Assembly: GCF_000739995.1 (NCBI RefSeq)
Contig: NZ_BBJX01000010.1
Location: 62,001-126,000 of the forward strand
Direction of reading: 5' to 3'
DNA from: Comamonas granuli NBRC 101663
GTDB taxonomy: Bacteria > Pseudomonadota > Gammaproteobacteria > Burkholderiales > Burkholderiaceae_C
Length of the DNA: 64,000 nt
Below, piece by piece: positions 21,300-29,379 of the stretch. The position numbers and the translations under genes were made by a program. The notes beneath the pieces are model-generated. The model searched no databases and had not been told where the DNA came from. It was given only the letters and a program-made list of their open reading frames with translations. Numbering within the stretch: the stretch's first letter is position 1; the number at the start of each line of letters is the position of its first letter.

Positions 21300-21328
21300 A
21301 GCATACACGCATCAAAACAGTTCGTCAA
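21300..21328 (-). promoter_or_regulatory. Sigma-70 promoter of the WYL-led defence operon
   Basis: Read on the minus strand, TTGACG (21323-21328), 17 bases, then TATGCT (21300-21305), 33 bases before the WYL start codon at 21267. Both boxes match five or four of six consensus bases and the spacing is ideal. No other good promoter is seen for the genes down to 3850. Confidence 0.7.
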
Positions 21329-21349
21329 ACAGAATGAAAATAATTCTGT
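21329..21349. promoter_or_regulatory. Palindromic operator upstream of the WYL promoter
   Basis: A perfect 7-bp inverted repeat, ACAGAAT (21329-21335) and ATTCTGT (21343-21349), separated by 7 bases, directly abutting the -35 box. Its position suits binding by the WYL regulator, as with BrxR-type proteins. The region is AT-rich compared with its surroundings. Confidence 0.5.
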
Positions 21350-21447
21350 ATCAGTCGTAAAATGATGATGACTTTCTGGCGATGCGGCGATATGGCTCCG
21401 ATCTGGAACGAGGGTCGCCGGTCACTCGCCTCTCCAGAGAGAGGGCG

Positions 21448-21528
21448 GCGAAATGAGCGAAACCAGCGAAATGAGAAGCCCGACAAGCACTTGCGGGCGA
21501 TCCGGCGCGGCGAAACGAGCGAAATGAG
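21448..21528. repeat. Four short direct repeats GCGAAA(T/C)GAG
   Basis: GCGAAATGAG occurs at 21448-21457, 21466-21475 and 21519-21528, with a variant GCGAAACGAG at 21510-21519. They sit between the end of the DUF3987 gene and the defence promoter. They could be binding sites or slipped duplications; the function is unknown. The rest of the 21350-21536 gap shows nothing else. Confidence 0.45.
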
Positions 21529-21536
21529 CTTCCGGT

Positions 21537-22901
21537 CTACGCAGGCCGATATACCCGTGTTGGCGTGCCCGGCGCGTCGATGGGACGCTCGACCCACTGC
21601 ACGGCGATCTTCGGCGGCGTGGCCGCCAGCAGGTGCTCCAGACAGGCGTCGAGCCGCGTCTTCGGCACCTTGCCCTTGAAACACTCGGTGCTGATCTGGC
21701 TGCGCGTGGCCTGACCTCGTTCGCGCAGGAAGGCCAGCACCCGGCTCGACAGTTCCAGCACCTGTGCGAGCTTCGCTTCCTCGGCCGCGCTGACGAACAC
21801 GAAGCGGACAGACGCCGTGGCATGCCGAATCCACGCCATCGCCGCATCGATGTGCTGGGCGTCGACGCGGGTTTGCAGGTTGGTCAACGCCATCAGCATG
21901 GCCAACCGCAGCAGCATTGGGGCGCGGCGTTCCAGCAGCGCGCCGATGACGCCATCACCGAGGTCGTCGTTCAGCTCACCCCGATAGAGCTGGGCGTAGC
22001 GCCACTGCGCCTGCGGCGACAGTTCCATCCGCAGGTGGTCGCGCTCGTCGTGCTGGTCGGCGCGGACGAAGGCCAGCACCTCCAGCGTCCTGCGCGCCAA
22101 CTGCTCGACTACCGCCTGCGGCGTCTCTTTCGGGAACGGCAGCATCCGTGACCGCTCGGCCCAGAGCATCAGGAAACGGTTGGCGAAGCCGTTGGTGAGT
22201 TCGCGCGTGCTCATCAGGCCGGTCAGCTCGCCCGGTGAGATCGCGCCGCTCAGGCAGACGTGCGGGTCGCTGGCGTAGAGCCGGTTCGATTTGGTGGCGG
22301 GTTTGAGATCGACGCCATCCCAACAATCGCGCAGCGCCGCCGACAGCGTGTTGCCGTCGCGCCGCCCTTGGTGCAGCACGTTGGCGAACTCGGATTCGAC
22401 CACCCACAGCCGCTTGTCCTCGATGTCAGGTACGTCCTGCCGACCTTGCCGGTAGCCGTCGTGGATCAATGCCGCCAATCCCTCGCGCGTGGACAGGCCG
22501 CCACGGTGAATCTGCGGCGCGAAGGCGTCGTCCATCGCCCGCAGCGCCTGATCGATGCGCAGCACCAGCGACACCGCGTCGCCCTTGCGGCCACGACCCG
22601 AACGCCCGATGTGCAGGCAGAACAGTCGTGCGTGGTGCCGGGTATTGCCGATGGGCAGGTACACGCCGCGCCCGACCGCGCAGGACAGGTAGGCCATGAA
22701 GTTGGCGGCGATGGCGAAGGCGTTGGTTTCCGTGCCTTCGCTGCCCGCGCGGGCGACGTCGCCGATCAGGCCGTAGAGGCAGGCCGGATCAGCGTCCGGG
22801 GCATTGCGGTGAGCGGCCACGGATGCGCCGTCGTCGTCATCGGTGGCGTCAAGCGGTGACGTGGCATGAGATGCCGGGGTGACATCGACGATCCGAGGCA
22901 T
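21537..22901 (-). CDS. DUF3987-family protein of the mobility operon
   Basis: A 454-residue protein of the DUF3987 (YfjI-like) family. Recognised blocks are AIAANFMAYLSCAVGRGVYLP, HHARLFCLHIGRSGRGRKGDA (an altered P-loop-like segment), LWVVESEFANVL, and the winged-helix end VLAFLRERGQATRSQIS. Relatives are phage and plasmid replication or primase-like proteins with a degenerate RecA/DnaB fold. The ATG lies 3 bases after the RepB-like gene stop, and it is the last gene of the operon led by the serine recombinase. It probably helps in replication or maintenance of the excised element. Confidence 0.75.
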   Translation of the reverse strand: MPRIVDVTPASHATSPLDATDDDDGASVAAHRNAPDADPACLYGLIGDVARAGSEGTETNAFAIAANFMAYLSCAVGRGVYLPIGNTRHHARLFCLHIGRSGRGRKGDAVSLVLRIDQALRAMDDAFAPQIHRGGLSTREGLAALIHDGYRQGRQDVPDIEDKRLWVVESEFANVLHQGRRDGNTLSAALRDCWDGVDLKPATKSNRLYASDPHVCLSGAISPGELTGLMSTRELTNGFANRFLMLWAERSRMLPFPKETPQAVVEQLARRTLEVLAFVRADQHDERDHLRMELSPQAQWRYAQLYRGELNDDLGDGVIGALLERRAPMLLRLAMLMALTNLQTRVDAQHIDAAMAWIRHATASVRFVFVSAAEEAKLAQVLELSSRVLAFLRERGQATRSQISTECFKGKVPKTRLDACLEHLLAATPPKIAVQWVERPIDAPGTPTRVYRPA

Positions 22902-22904
22902 TCG

Positions 22905-23789
22905 TCATTTGCCGTCCAGCGCCACGGTCTGGACGATATTCTCGAACTCGGCCAGAACGTCCGGCTGGCGTTGTGACAGGAAGCGGAACACGGCTTTGTT
23001 GCCGATCAGCTTGCCAAGGTAGCCGCGCGCCAGCGTCAGGAGCAGCACGTCCTGACCGTAGGACTTCTCGACCAGCTTCAATTGGTTTTGGATGTTTCCC
23101 ATTTCGCGCTCCATCTTTACCATCTGTTCCGCCGTGACGCCGGAGAGCTTCCGGGGTCGCTTTTCGCTGACCAGCAGATGTGGGGGCGTTGCCGCCAGCA
23201 AGGCTTCGGCGTAAGCGACGGTCATGTTGTTGGCGGTCAGCATCAGTTCCACGCACTCGACCTGCCGCGTGGGCTTCATCTTGCGCAGCACCGAGCCGAG
23301 GTTGGCCGAAAAATGCTGATCCTTGAGCATCTCGACCGCCTCCGGGCAGATGCCTTCAAGCAGGCCGACCTTCTTGTGGATCTGGCTGATGTCCACGTTC
23401 AGCGCCTTCGCCAGCCGATCTTGCGTCACGCCACGCTCGACCGCGCGCCGGAGCATGTGGTGCTCCTGAATGGACGAGATGCGGTTGATCCGGTTGTTAT
23501 AGGTGTAGCTTTCATCGTCAGTGGCGATCAGGCACGGCGCGTCGGTGTAGCCGAGCTGCTGCAACGCCAGCAACCGCATGTGCCCGTCGAGCAGAATGTG
23601 CTGACCGGTTTTCTTGTCGGCCTTGCCCACGCTCAGGGGTTCGATCAGCCCGACAGCTTCCATCGAGGCCACGATCTGCTTGAACTTCCGCGATGCCTGC
23701 AGACCTTCCGGCGGTTTGCGGGACGGCAGAATCCGATCCAGCGCCAGTGTGATTGGCTCCGGAATGAACCCCAGCGGTGGTTTGCTCAT
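22905..23789 (-). CDS. ParB/RepB-like partition protein, second copy
   Basis: A 294-residue ParB-superfamily protein with a RepB-like carboxyl domain. The ParB amino domain shows LDGHMRLLALQQLGYTDAPCLIA (the DGHxR nucleotide motif). A helix-turn-helix follows (MLRRAVERGVTQDRLAKALNVDISQIHKKV), then the RepB-type region VEMLKDQHFSANLGSVLRKMKP. The start overlaps the end of the upstream ParB-like gene by 4 bases. Two differing ParB-like proteins after a recombinase is a recurring arrangement in integrative elements. It may act as a regulator or in stabilising the element, not necessarily in partition. Confidence 0.8.
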   Translation of the reverse strand: MSKPPLGFIPEPITLALDRILPSRKPPEGLQASRKFKQIVASMEAVGLIEPLSVGKADKKTGQHILLDGHMRLLALQQLGYTDAPCLIATDDESYTYNNRINRISSIQEHHMLRRAVERGVTQDRLAKALNVDISQIHKKVGLLEGICPEAVEMLKDQHFSANLGSVLRKMKPTRQVECVELMLTANNMTVAYAEALLAATPPHLLVSEKRPRKLSGVTAEQMVKMEREMGNIQNQLKLVEKSYGQDVLLLTLARGYLGKLIGNKAVFRFLSQRQPDVLAEFENIVQTVALDGK

Positions 23790-24685
23790 GCCGCGTGGCC
23801 TCCGCCCCAGACGCGTTCCGCCAGCTGCTTGGGCAAGGTGTCCAGCCCTTCGGCACGCAGCAGGTTGGAAAAATGCTCGTCGGCCAGCAACTGGCGCAGC
23901 GCTTCGATCACGAACAACATGCGCTGCTGCGTGAACTCAGCTTTTTTGATGGTCAGTTTCTGCCGCTCGACCTCGTTCTGGTAGTTGCGCACCAGACTGG
24001 AGGTCGTGACGGCCGCTCCCTTGCGCGCGGGCCGGTGTTTCAGCGTCTTTCCGAGAGTGCTGCGCCGCTGAAGCACGCGCCGCACCTGCATCAACTGCCC
24101 GCCGCGCAACTGGCCGCTTTCGTAGGCATCCTGCAAGGCGGTCTGGACGGATTCCTCGTCGCTGGCCCCCGCGATGGTGATGGCGACGTTGAGCGGAACC
24201 CGTCCGGACTCCACGGCAGCCAGCAGCCGTTCCTCACCTTTCTCAAAAAGAAGCAGGATGCCCTTGATGTAGTCGAGGCTCAGACCGGTCTTCTGGGCGA
24301 TGACGCGCTTGTCGTAGCCCTGTTCGCTCAACTGCTGGATGCTCATCAGCAGTTCCAGCGCGCTGTATTTCCTGCGGGCGATGTTTTCGGTCAGGCTCAT
24401 GATGAAGGCGTCCTCATCGTTGACCGCAACGACCAGCGCCGGGATTTCCTTCTCGCCAAGCGACTTGAAAGCCTTGAGCCTGCCTTCGCCGCAGATCAGC
24501 AAGTAGCGTTTGCCGTCCTCCAGATCGTTACGCTGCGTGACCGTGACGGGCTTTTTCAGGCCAAGGCTTTTGATGTTGCCGACGATCTCCTCGAACACAC
24601 GGCCATTCCGGTCACGCGGGTTGAGCACGGCGATCTGATCGACCGGGATCATTTGCAGATCGGTGGCGTGGTGCTTCTTCGTCAT
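23786..24685 (-). CDS. ParB-like DNA-binding protein, first copy
   Basis: A 299-residue ParB-superfamily protein. The ParB domain is at residues 10-100, with ILNPRDRN-type start (VLNPRDRNGRVFEEIV), LICGEGRLKAFKSLGEKEIPALV and SLTENIARRKYSALELL, the last being the conserved ENxxR box. The helix-turn-helix is GYDKRVIAQKTGLSLDYIKGIL. The coiled carboxyl part (NYQNEVERQKLTIKKAEFTQ) may be for partner contact. It overlaps the recombinase gene upstream and the RepB-like gene downstream by 4 bases each, so three proteins are made from one message. Confidence 0.82.
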   Translation of the reverse strand: MTKKHHATDLQMIPVDQIAVLNPRDRNGRVFEEIVGNIKSLGLKKPVTVTQRNDLEDGKRYLLICGEGRLKAFKSLGEKEIPALVVAVNDEDAFIMSLTENIARRKYSALELLMSIQQLSEQGYDKRVIAQKTGLSLDYIKGILLLFEKGEERLLAAVESGRVPLNVAITIAGASDEESVQTALQDAYESGQLRGGQLMQVRRVLQRRSTLGKTLKHRPARKGAAVTTSSLVRNYQNEVERQKLTIKKAEFTQQRMLFVIEALRQLLADEHFSNLLRAEGLDTLPKQLAERVWGGGHAA

Positions 24686-26259
24686 GCGACTCTCCTCAAG
24701 CGGCTGCGCTCGGCCATGCTGTAGAGATAGTCCAGGCTGTCGAAGCGGTAGCTCTCGAATTCAAGGCCGTTGTGATCGGCCAGATGGATGCCCGACTGGC
24801 CGAAGTCCAGACGCGGCAGCAGGTAGTAGTCCAGGGGTGCTTGGTTCGTTTCGTCGAGCCGGACGGCGACGGTGATGTCCGGCGTCAGGCTGGTGTCGAA
24901 GCGCACTTTCCACCGCCTGCGTCCGTTGTCCTGCAACTGGCAGCGCGAGAGCACGAGCGAGACCGTGAACTCGCGGTTGACGGTGAGCAGGTCGCTCGCC
25001 GGATCGCGCACGACCGCGCCGCCGACCTCGGCGATCATCCGCTCGGTCTGACCGACGATCTCCGGGTGCAGGCGGCGCAGAAACTGGTTGACCTCCAGAT
25101 ACTGATAGTCCCGATCCGGCGTGAACCCGACCGTCTGGTAGGCGCGAATGAGGCTTCCGAAGCGGTGCGCGTAGGCCGCCGACGACGGCATGCCTTCCGC
25201 TTCGTCGATGATCAGGCCGGAGAGGTAGCCGTGCTGCTGGAACAGCCGCCGCAGCTTCTCGATCAATTCCTCGTTGCTGAAGCGGTATGCCCGTGCGCGC
25301 AAGATGCCCTGCGCGGTGTAAAACAGGTCGGGCGGCACGATGCCCTCGAACGCGCCTTCTTTCTTGATCCACATCTCCGGCTGGTTCACGACCCGCACCT
25401 TCTTGAGCTTGAAGGAGCGCCGGTTGTAGACGTTGTTGCCGATGTACTTTTCGTTGGAGAGGACTTCCCGCACCGTGGCCCGCGTCCAGTCGCGCCCGAG
25501 GTCGGTCTGGATGCCCTTGGCGTTGAGCCGTTCGGCGATCTCCGACTCGAACAGCGCGTCCTCGACGAACCAGCGATAGATCTGGTTCACGACGGCGACC
25601 TCGGCATCCGGGCCTGGCTGCAAGATCACGCGGTCGGTTTGCAGGCTCTTGTGCTCGCCGCGCGAAAGCTCGCCTTTCACCGAACCGGACTGGTCGATCA
25701 GCACGCGACGCAGGCCGTAGCCCGCTGGCCCGCCTTGGCGGAATCCCAACTCGATCAGGCGGCACTGGCCCGCAAACACCTTCGCCGACAGCTCGCGGCT
25801 GTATTCGCCCGCCATCGCGCGCTTGACGCCCTTGACGATGGTGGACACCGGCGAGCCGTCGTTTTCGAACTGTTCGGCGCAGTAGGCGACCTGAATCCCG
25901 GCGCGGCGGCAGATGTATTCGTAGTAGGCGCTCTCGTCGGCGTCTTGGAACCGGCCCCAGCGGCTGACGTCGTAGACGAGGATGATCTGGAAGTCGGCCT
26001 TGCCCGCCTGCACGTCCGAGATCAGTTGTTGGAGCGCCTGCCTGCCATCGATGCGCAGGCCACTCTTGCCCTCGTCGGCGTAGGTGCGGACGATCTCGAT
26101 GTTGCGCCGGGCGGCGTACTCGCGGATTTTGTCGCCCTGGTTCTCCGTCGAGTATTGCTGGTGCTCGGTGGACATGCGCACGTACTGCGCGGCCCGGTAC
26201 ACCGGCCCCGATCCTGTCGGGCTTTGAGGCGATTCGTTCGATTGCATAGACCCGGCCAC
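24682..26259 (-). CDS. Large serine recombinase of the defence-bearing element
   Basis: A 525-residue site-specific recombinase. The resolvase domain begins AAQYVRMSTEHQQYS with nucleophile S30, followed by YADEGKSGLRIDGR and ILVYDVSRWGRF, both conserved active-site blocks. The recombinase domain follows (GYGLRR, EIAERLNAKGI, VREVLSNEKYIGNNVYNRR). GTG at 26259 or the ATG at 26247 could be the start; neither has a strong ribosome site. It likely inserts and excises the element carrying the 3.8-21.3 kb operon. Attachment sites are not identifiable by eye. It begins the four-gene mobility operon. Confidence 0.88.
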   Translation of the reverse strand: MAGSMQSNESPQSPTGSGPVYRAAQYVRMSTEHQQYSTENQGDKIREYAARRNIEIVRTYADEGKSGLRIDGRQALQQLISDVQAGKADFQIILVYDVSRWGRFQDADESAYYEYICRRAGIQVAYCAEQFENDGSPVSTIVKGVKRAMAGEYSRELSAKVFAGQCRLIELGFRQGGPAGYGLRRVLIDQSGSVKGELSRGEHKSLQTDRVILQPGPDAEVAVVNQIYRWFVEDALFESEIAERLNAKGIQTDLGRDWTRATVREVLSNEKYIGNNVYNRRSFKLKKVRVVNQPEMWIKKEGAFEGIVPPDLFYTAQGILRARAYRFSNEELIEKLRRLFQQHGYLSGLIIDEAEGMPSSAAYAHRFGSLIRAYQTVGFTPDRDYQYLEVNQFLRRLHPEIVGQTERMIAEVGGAVVRDPASDLLTVNREFTVSLVLSRCQLQDNGRRRWKVRFDTSLTPDITVAVRLDETNQAPLDYYLLPRLDFGQSGIHLADHNGLEFESYRFDSLDYLYSMAERSRLRRVA

Positions 26260-26395
26260 TTCGATGGTTGACGTTTCGGGTCTGCCGCTCCCTTCATTGG
26301 CTGCGCTGCCGCTCCGTGAAGATCACGAGAACGGTCGCGCAGACGGTTGGAATCGTTGCCATGCAGGATGTTCGAGAACCCGTTTGGAGGCGAAG

Positions 26396-26863
26396 TTAAG
26401 GGGAGATCGCCGAGGCGTCGATCACGTCCTCTCTTGACACGTCCATCTTGCGCGGACACGTCACGGCCACCGGCGTGATCTCGACGACCCACGAAGCGCC
26501 GCTTTCCCTCGGAAACGCCGGGTGGCGTGTGATGCGGTAGAGGCCCGGCGGCAGGTCGCACACGTCCATCTTTGCAAGATCGTCGTTTCGGGCCTGATCG
26601 CGCGACTTCTGCTGCTCGCGGTTGCGCTGCACATAGTCGGGCTGGGCGTCGCGGTAGCTGCGCCAGTAGTCCGGATTGCGCTGCGACCACGCCTGCTGCG
26701 CGGCGCGCTGGTTGTCCCGGTAGTCGGGATCGGACTGGCGCTTGGCCCGCTGCCACTGGCGCTTGCGGGCACGCTGGCAGTCGGGCGAGAAGCAGAAGGC
26801 CTGGTTGGGAACTTGCGGGCGTGGCTCGAAGAGGTTGCCGCAGCAGGCACAGGGTCGTGTCAT
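26396..26863 (-). CDS. Zinc-finger protein of unknown role
   Basis: A 155-residue protein beginning MTRPCACCGNLFEPRP, with a later C-x4-C (FCFSPDCQRARKRQ), making a probable zinc finger in the first 30 residues. The middle is highly charged and helical, rich in Gln, Arg, Asp and aromatic residues (RAAQQAWSQRNPDYWRSYRDAQPDYVQRN). The carboxyl part is a small beta domain (YRITRHPAFPRESGASWVVEITPV). GTG at 26866 is an alternative start by one codon. Similar genes occur near recombinases and IS21-like elements. A perfect 20-bp palindrome lies just upstream. Confidence 0.6.
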   Translation of the reverse strand: MTRPCACCGNLFEPRPQVPNQAFCFSPDCQRARKRQWQRAKRQSDPDYRDNQRAAQQAWSQRNPDYWRSYRDAQPDYVQRNREQQKSRDQARNDDLAKMDVCDLPPGLYRITRHPAFPRESGASWVVEITPVAVTCPRKMDVSREDVIDASAISP

Positions 26864-26874
26864 CACTGGAGGTC

Positions 26875-26894
26875 TTCATGCAAATTTGCATGAA
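26875..26894. promoter_or_regulatory. Perfect 20-bp palindrome
   Basis: TTCATGCAAATTTGCATGAA, fully symmetric, 12 bases upstream of the zinc-finger gene. It could be an operator or a recombinase-linked site. No other copy was noticed in the window. Confidence 0.5.
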
Positions 26895-27017
26895 AACCGA
26901 GGCCGCTCTTGGTGAGAGACAAACGCTTCGCGTTTACGACGGGCAGTTATTCCTCACTGGCTGTACATCCTGCTGCAAACTATCTGCAATCCGACGCACA
27001 GATGCCCATTGCCCCTC

Positions 27018-27791
27018 ATGACCGCCCCTTCGTTGCCGACCATCAAAGCCTTGTTTGCGCGCTCGAAAAATCAGTGTGCTTTTCCAGAATGCACAGCCCC
27101 CATCGCGGAAGACAGTGGAACTGTGACCGGGGAGGTTTGCCATATTCGAGCCTTGAACGTCGGTGGCCCCCGATACGATCCGAGCCAAACACCGCAGGAA
27201 CGCAATGCAGCGGCGAACCTGGTTTTGATGTGTGGCAGGCATCACAAGATCATCGATACCGAAACGGGAACATTTACTGCTGCTCGGTTGCAGTCCATCA
27301 AGCGTGCCCATGAAGAACAGGGTGTCGCGGAAATCTCCCCGGCCGCTGCGCGAATTGCCCAACAACTCCAGGCCAGCTGCGGAGACGTGACCATCGTCGG
27401 GAATCTTGGCAATGTGGCCATCCAGAGCCCGGGAGCGATCCAGGCGCACACCGTCACCATCAAGAACACCAAAACCAAAGGCCCATCGATTCAACCGCCC
27501 GCGGGGTCAATCGGCGCAGCGCAGGCAAAGGTCGCTTATTGCCAACATCTGATTGATCGCTACCAGGAGTATCAGAAGGCGGACAAGACCGGGAAGAGCG
27601 ACTACAAATACATGGCCATCCACCAAGCGCTCGCGCGAAAGTTCGGTACCTCGTGGAAATTGCTTGGGGAAGAACGCTTCGACGACGTCGTTGCCCTCTT
27701 GCAGCAGCGGATCGATGCGACGATTCTGGGCAAGCTGAACCGGGCAAAGGGGAGGCCGAATTACAGCGCGTTCGAGGATTGGCGCAGCTGA
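27018..27791 (+). CDS. HNH-type endonuclease protein
   Basis: A 257-residue protein starting at the ATG at 27018 (a TTG three codons earlier is possible). The first 100 residues are an HNH nuclease: CAFPECTAPI gives a zinc pair, GEVCHIRAL supplies the first His, and AAANLVLMCGRHHKIID the Asn/His with the second zinc pair. The centre holds a short beta region (CGDVTIVGNLGNVAIQSPG), and the carboxyl half (KVAYCQHLIDRYQEYQKADK...KFGTSWKLLG) is helical and may be a sensor domain. It stands alone between the mobility module and the AbiE remnant. A defence role is plausible but unproven. Confidence 0.75.
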   Translation: MTAPSLPTIKALFARSKNQCAFPECTAPIAEDSGTVTGEVCHIRALNVGGPRYDPSQTPQERNAAANLVLMCGRHHKIIDTETGTFTAARLQSIKRAHEEQGVAEISPAAARIAQQLQASCGDVTIVGNLGNVAIQSPGAIQAHTVTIKNTKTKGPSIQPPAGSIGAAQAKVAYCQHLIDRYQEYQKADKTGKSDYKYMAIHQALARKFGTSWKLLGEERFDDVVALLQQRIDATILGKLNRAKGRPNYSAFEDWRS

Positions 27792-27934
27792 CATCGCTAT
27801 TCGAATGGTTCACCGGCGCGATGGAGCTGTGCCGCGAATGGCGCAACCCTCTGCTGCACACCTGGGACATGAGGTCGCCACGGTTCGTGGGTGCGCACCA
27901 GTGGCGCGAGTTCCTATTCATCGGTTGTCATTGA
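27785..27934 (+). pseudogene. Possible carboxyl-terminal gene fragment
   Basis: After the HNH stop, another frame reads as believable protein for about 48 codons (LTSLFEWFTGAMELCREW, then LLHTWDMRSPRFVGAH) before a stop at 27934. It has no start or ribosome site and looks like the end of a gene whose beginning was lost. The parent family was not recognised. Confidence 0.35.
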
Positions 27935-27939
27935 CATTT

Positions 27940-27968
27940 ACCGATATTATGGAACAATATACCGGATC
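27940..27968. promoter_or_regulatory. AT-rich leader with imperfect inverted repeat before abiEi
   Basis: CCGATATT and AATATACCGG (27941-27965) form an imperfect inverted repeat right before the abiEi ATG, and TTGACA lies at 27931-27936. AbiEi-type antitoxins repress their own operons through inverted repeats, so this is a likely operator. No clean -10 box at 16-18 bases is visible. Confidence 0.4.
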
Positions 27969-28568
27969 ATGGAAACGACCACCGACAAGCTGCTGGAACT
28001 GGTGCGCACGCAGGGACTGGTACGCCCAAACGCGCTGGCCCCGCTGGGCATCCCACGGGTGGCCCTGACGCGGGCGGTGCGGCGCGGGCAACTGGAGCGC
28101 ATCGGGCGCGGGCTGTACGGCCTCACGGAACGACCCGTGTCGGCACACGGCACACTGGCCGAGGTCGCCCGGCGCGTGCCCAAGGGTGTCGTGTGCCTGC
28201 TGTCGGCGCTGCGGTTTCATGGCCTGACGACGCAGGCTCCGTTCGAGGTCTGGCTCGCCATCGACAACAAGGCCGCCACGCCGAAACTGGACTACCCCCC
28301 GCTGCGCCTCGTGCGCTTCTCCGGCGCGGCGCTGACCGAAGGCGTCGAGGAGCACGTCGTGGACGGCGTTACCGTCTGCGTCACTGGCGTCGCCAAGACG
28401 GTGACCGATTGCTTCAAGTATCGCAACAAGATCGGCCTCGACGTGGCGCTGGAGGCGCTTCGTGAGGCATGGAATGCCAAGCGTATGACCAGCGACCAGA
28501 TCTGGCACTACGCCAAGATCGACCGCGTCGCCAACGTGATGCGCCCCTATCTGGAAAGCCTTGCATGA
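27969..28568 (+). CDS. abiEi: AbiEi-family antitoxin
   Basis: A 199-residue AbiEi-type antitoxin and transcriptional regulator. The amino winged helix is LLELVRTQGLVRPNALAPLG...VALTRAVRRGQLERIGRGLYGL. The later region has the family blocks GVVCLLSALRFHGLTTQ, VWLAIDNKA and VCVTGVAKTVTDCFKYRNKIGLDVALEAL. In intact type IV AbiE systems, this protein neutralises the nucleotidyltransferase toxin AbiEii encoded next by ATGA overlap. The overlap is preserved here, but the toxin gene is destroyed, so this antitoxin is an orphan. The ATG at 27969 was preferred to an upstream extension because the AT-rich leader precedes it. Confidence 0.82.
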   Translation: METTTDKLLELVRTQGLVRPNALAPLGIPRVALTRAVRRGQLERIGRGLYGLTERPVSAHGTLAEVARRVPKGVVCLLSALRFHGLTTQAPFEVWLAIDNKAATPKLDYPPLRLVRFSGAALTEGVEEHVVDGVTVCVTGVAKTVTDCFKYRNKIGLDVALEALREAWNAKRMTSDQIWHYAKIDRVANVMRPYLESLA

Positions 28569-28813
28569 ACCAACGCAACATCGCCGCGTCGGTTCGCACC
28601 CGGCAGATCAACAAGGACTGTGCCGAAAAGCTGGACTTCAACCTGCTGATCACGCGCTTGTGCGCTGGAGCGGATGCACCACGGCAGTTACCCTCGGAAG
28701 GGGCTGTGTTGAGCAGGTTGAAATCTCAGAAATTCGGCCTGATGCAAGATCTGCTCCCCGACAAGATGCCGGTGAAAATGGAAGAACCCGAACCCGTGGA
28801 AACCCTCGCATGA
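28565..28813 (+). pseudogene. Relic: start of AbiEii toxin fused to end of type I HsdS
   Basis: An 82-codon open frame. The first 31 residues (MNQRNIAASVRTRQ, then EKLDFNLLITR) are the amino end of AbiEii. One extra base after that shifts the expected ALERM out of frame (28661-28676 region), and the sequence soon leaves the family. The end (LSRLKSQKFGLMQDLLPDK) is the typical carboxyl tail of a type I restriction specificity subunit. So a deletion has joined two broken genes. The product is unlikely to be functional. It overlaps abiEi by 4 bases and the DUF6932 gene by 4 bases. Confidence 0.65.
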
Positions 28814-29379
28814 CCACCGTCGCCATCCCCGCTTGGAATCCGCAGGGCTTGCTGCCGCCCATCGACGTGCTGAATCCGACCAGTGTCGAGCGTTCGCCGT
28901 ATCGCGTGGTGCTGACGGATGTGATGGTGCGCTTCGCCACCTCGCCGCAGCGTCGGCAAATCCTGCGCGGCTGGCTGGGCTATCGCGCAGCATTGCACGG
29001 CATGGGACTGACCGATGGCTTCCAATGGCTCGACGGCAGCTTTCTGGAGCAGGTGGAAACGCTGGAAAACCGTCCACCGCAGGACATGGATGTGGTCACG
29101 TTCCTGAATCCACCTGCTGGTTTTGCGCCAACACAACAGCAAATTGCCACGCTGGACAATCAGGCGGCGAAGCAGGCTTTCCGCGTGGACAGCTACTTCG
29201 TTGACCTTAACTTGCCTGCCAATGAACTGGTCGAACGCAGCGCCTACTGGTACAGCATGTGGTCGCACCGCCGCAATCAGGTTTGGAAAGGGTATCTTGA
29301 AGTTGACCTGAACCCGGCACACGACCAGCAGGCCACCGACTATTTGAATCAGCAAGACGCTTTGGGGGCGCAGCCATGA
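28810..29379 (+). CDS. DUF6932-family nucleotidyltransferase-like protein
   Basis: A 189-residue protein that matches the DUF6932 family as I recall it: IPAWNPQGLLPPID at the start, SPYRVVLTDVMVRFATSPQR, and FQWLDGSFLE...DMDVVTF. The last block has G76-S77, E80 and D92-x-D94, the layout of a minimal nucleotidyltransferase (GS-x2-E...DxD). The start overlaps the HsdS relic, and the stop overlaps the next gene by 4 bases. Such pairs are found inside type I restriction loci between hsdS and hsdR, so this pair is probably what remains of one. A toxin-antitoxin-like role is an inference. Confidence 0.65.
   Translation: MTTVAIPAWNPQGLLPPIDVLNPTSVERSPYRVVLTDVMVRFATSPQRRQILRGWLGYRAALHGMGLTDGFQWLDGSFLEQVETLENRPPQDMDVVTFLNPPAGFAPTQQQIATLDNQAAKQAFRVDSYFVDLNLPANELVERSAYWYSMWSHRRNQVWKGYLEVDLNPAHDQQATDYLNQQDALGAQP

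Noticed and set aside
28565-28813. Intact AbiEii toxin
   Set aside because: Only the first 31 residues fit, a frame shift follows, and the length is about a quarter of the family's usual size.
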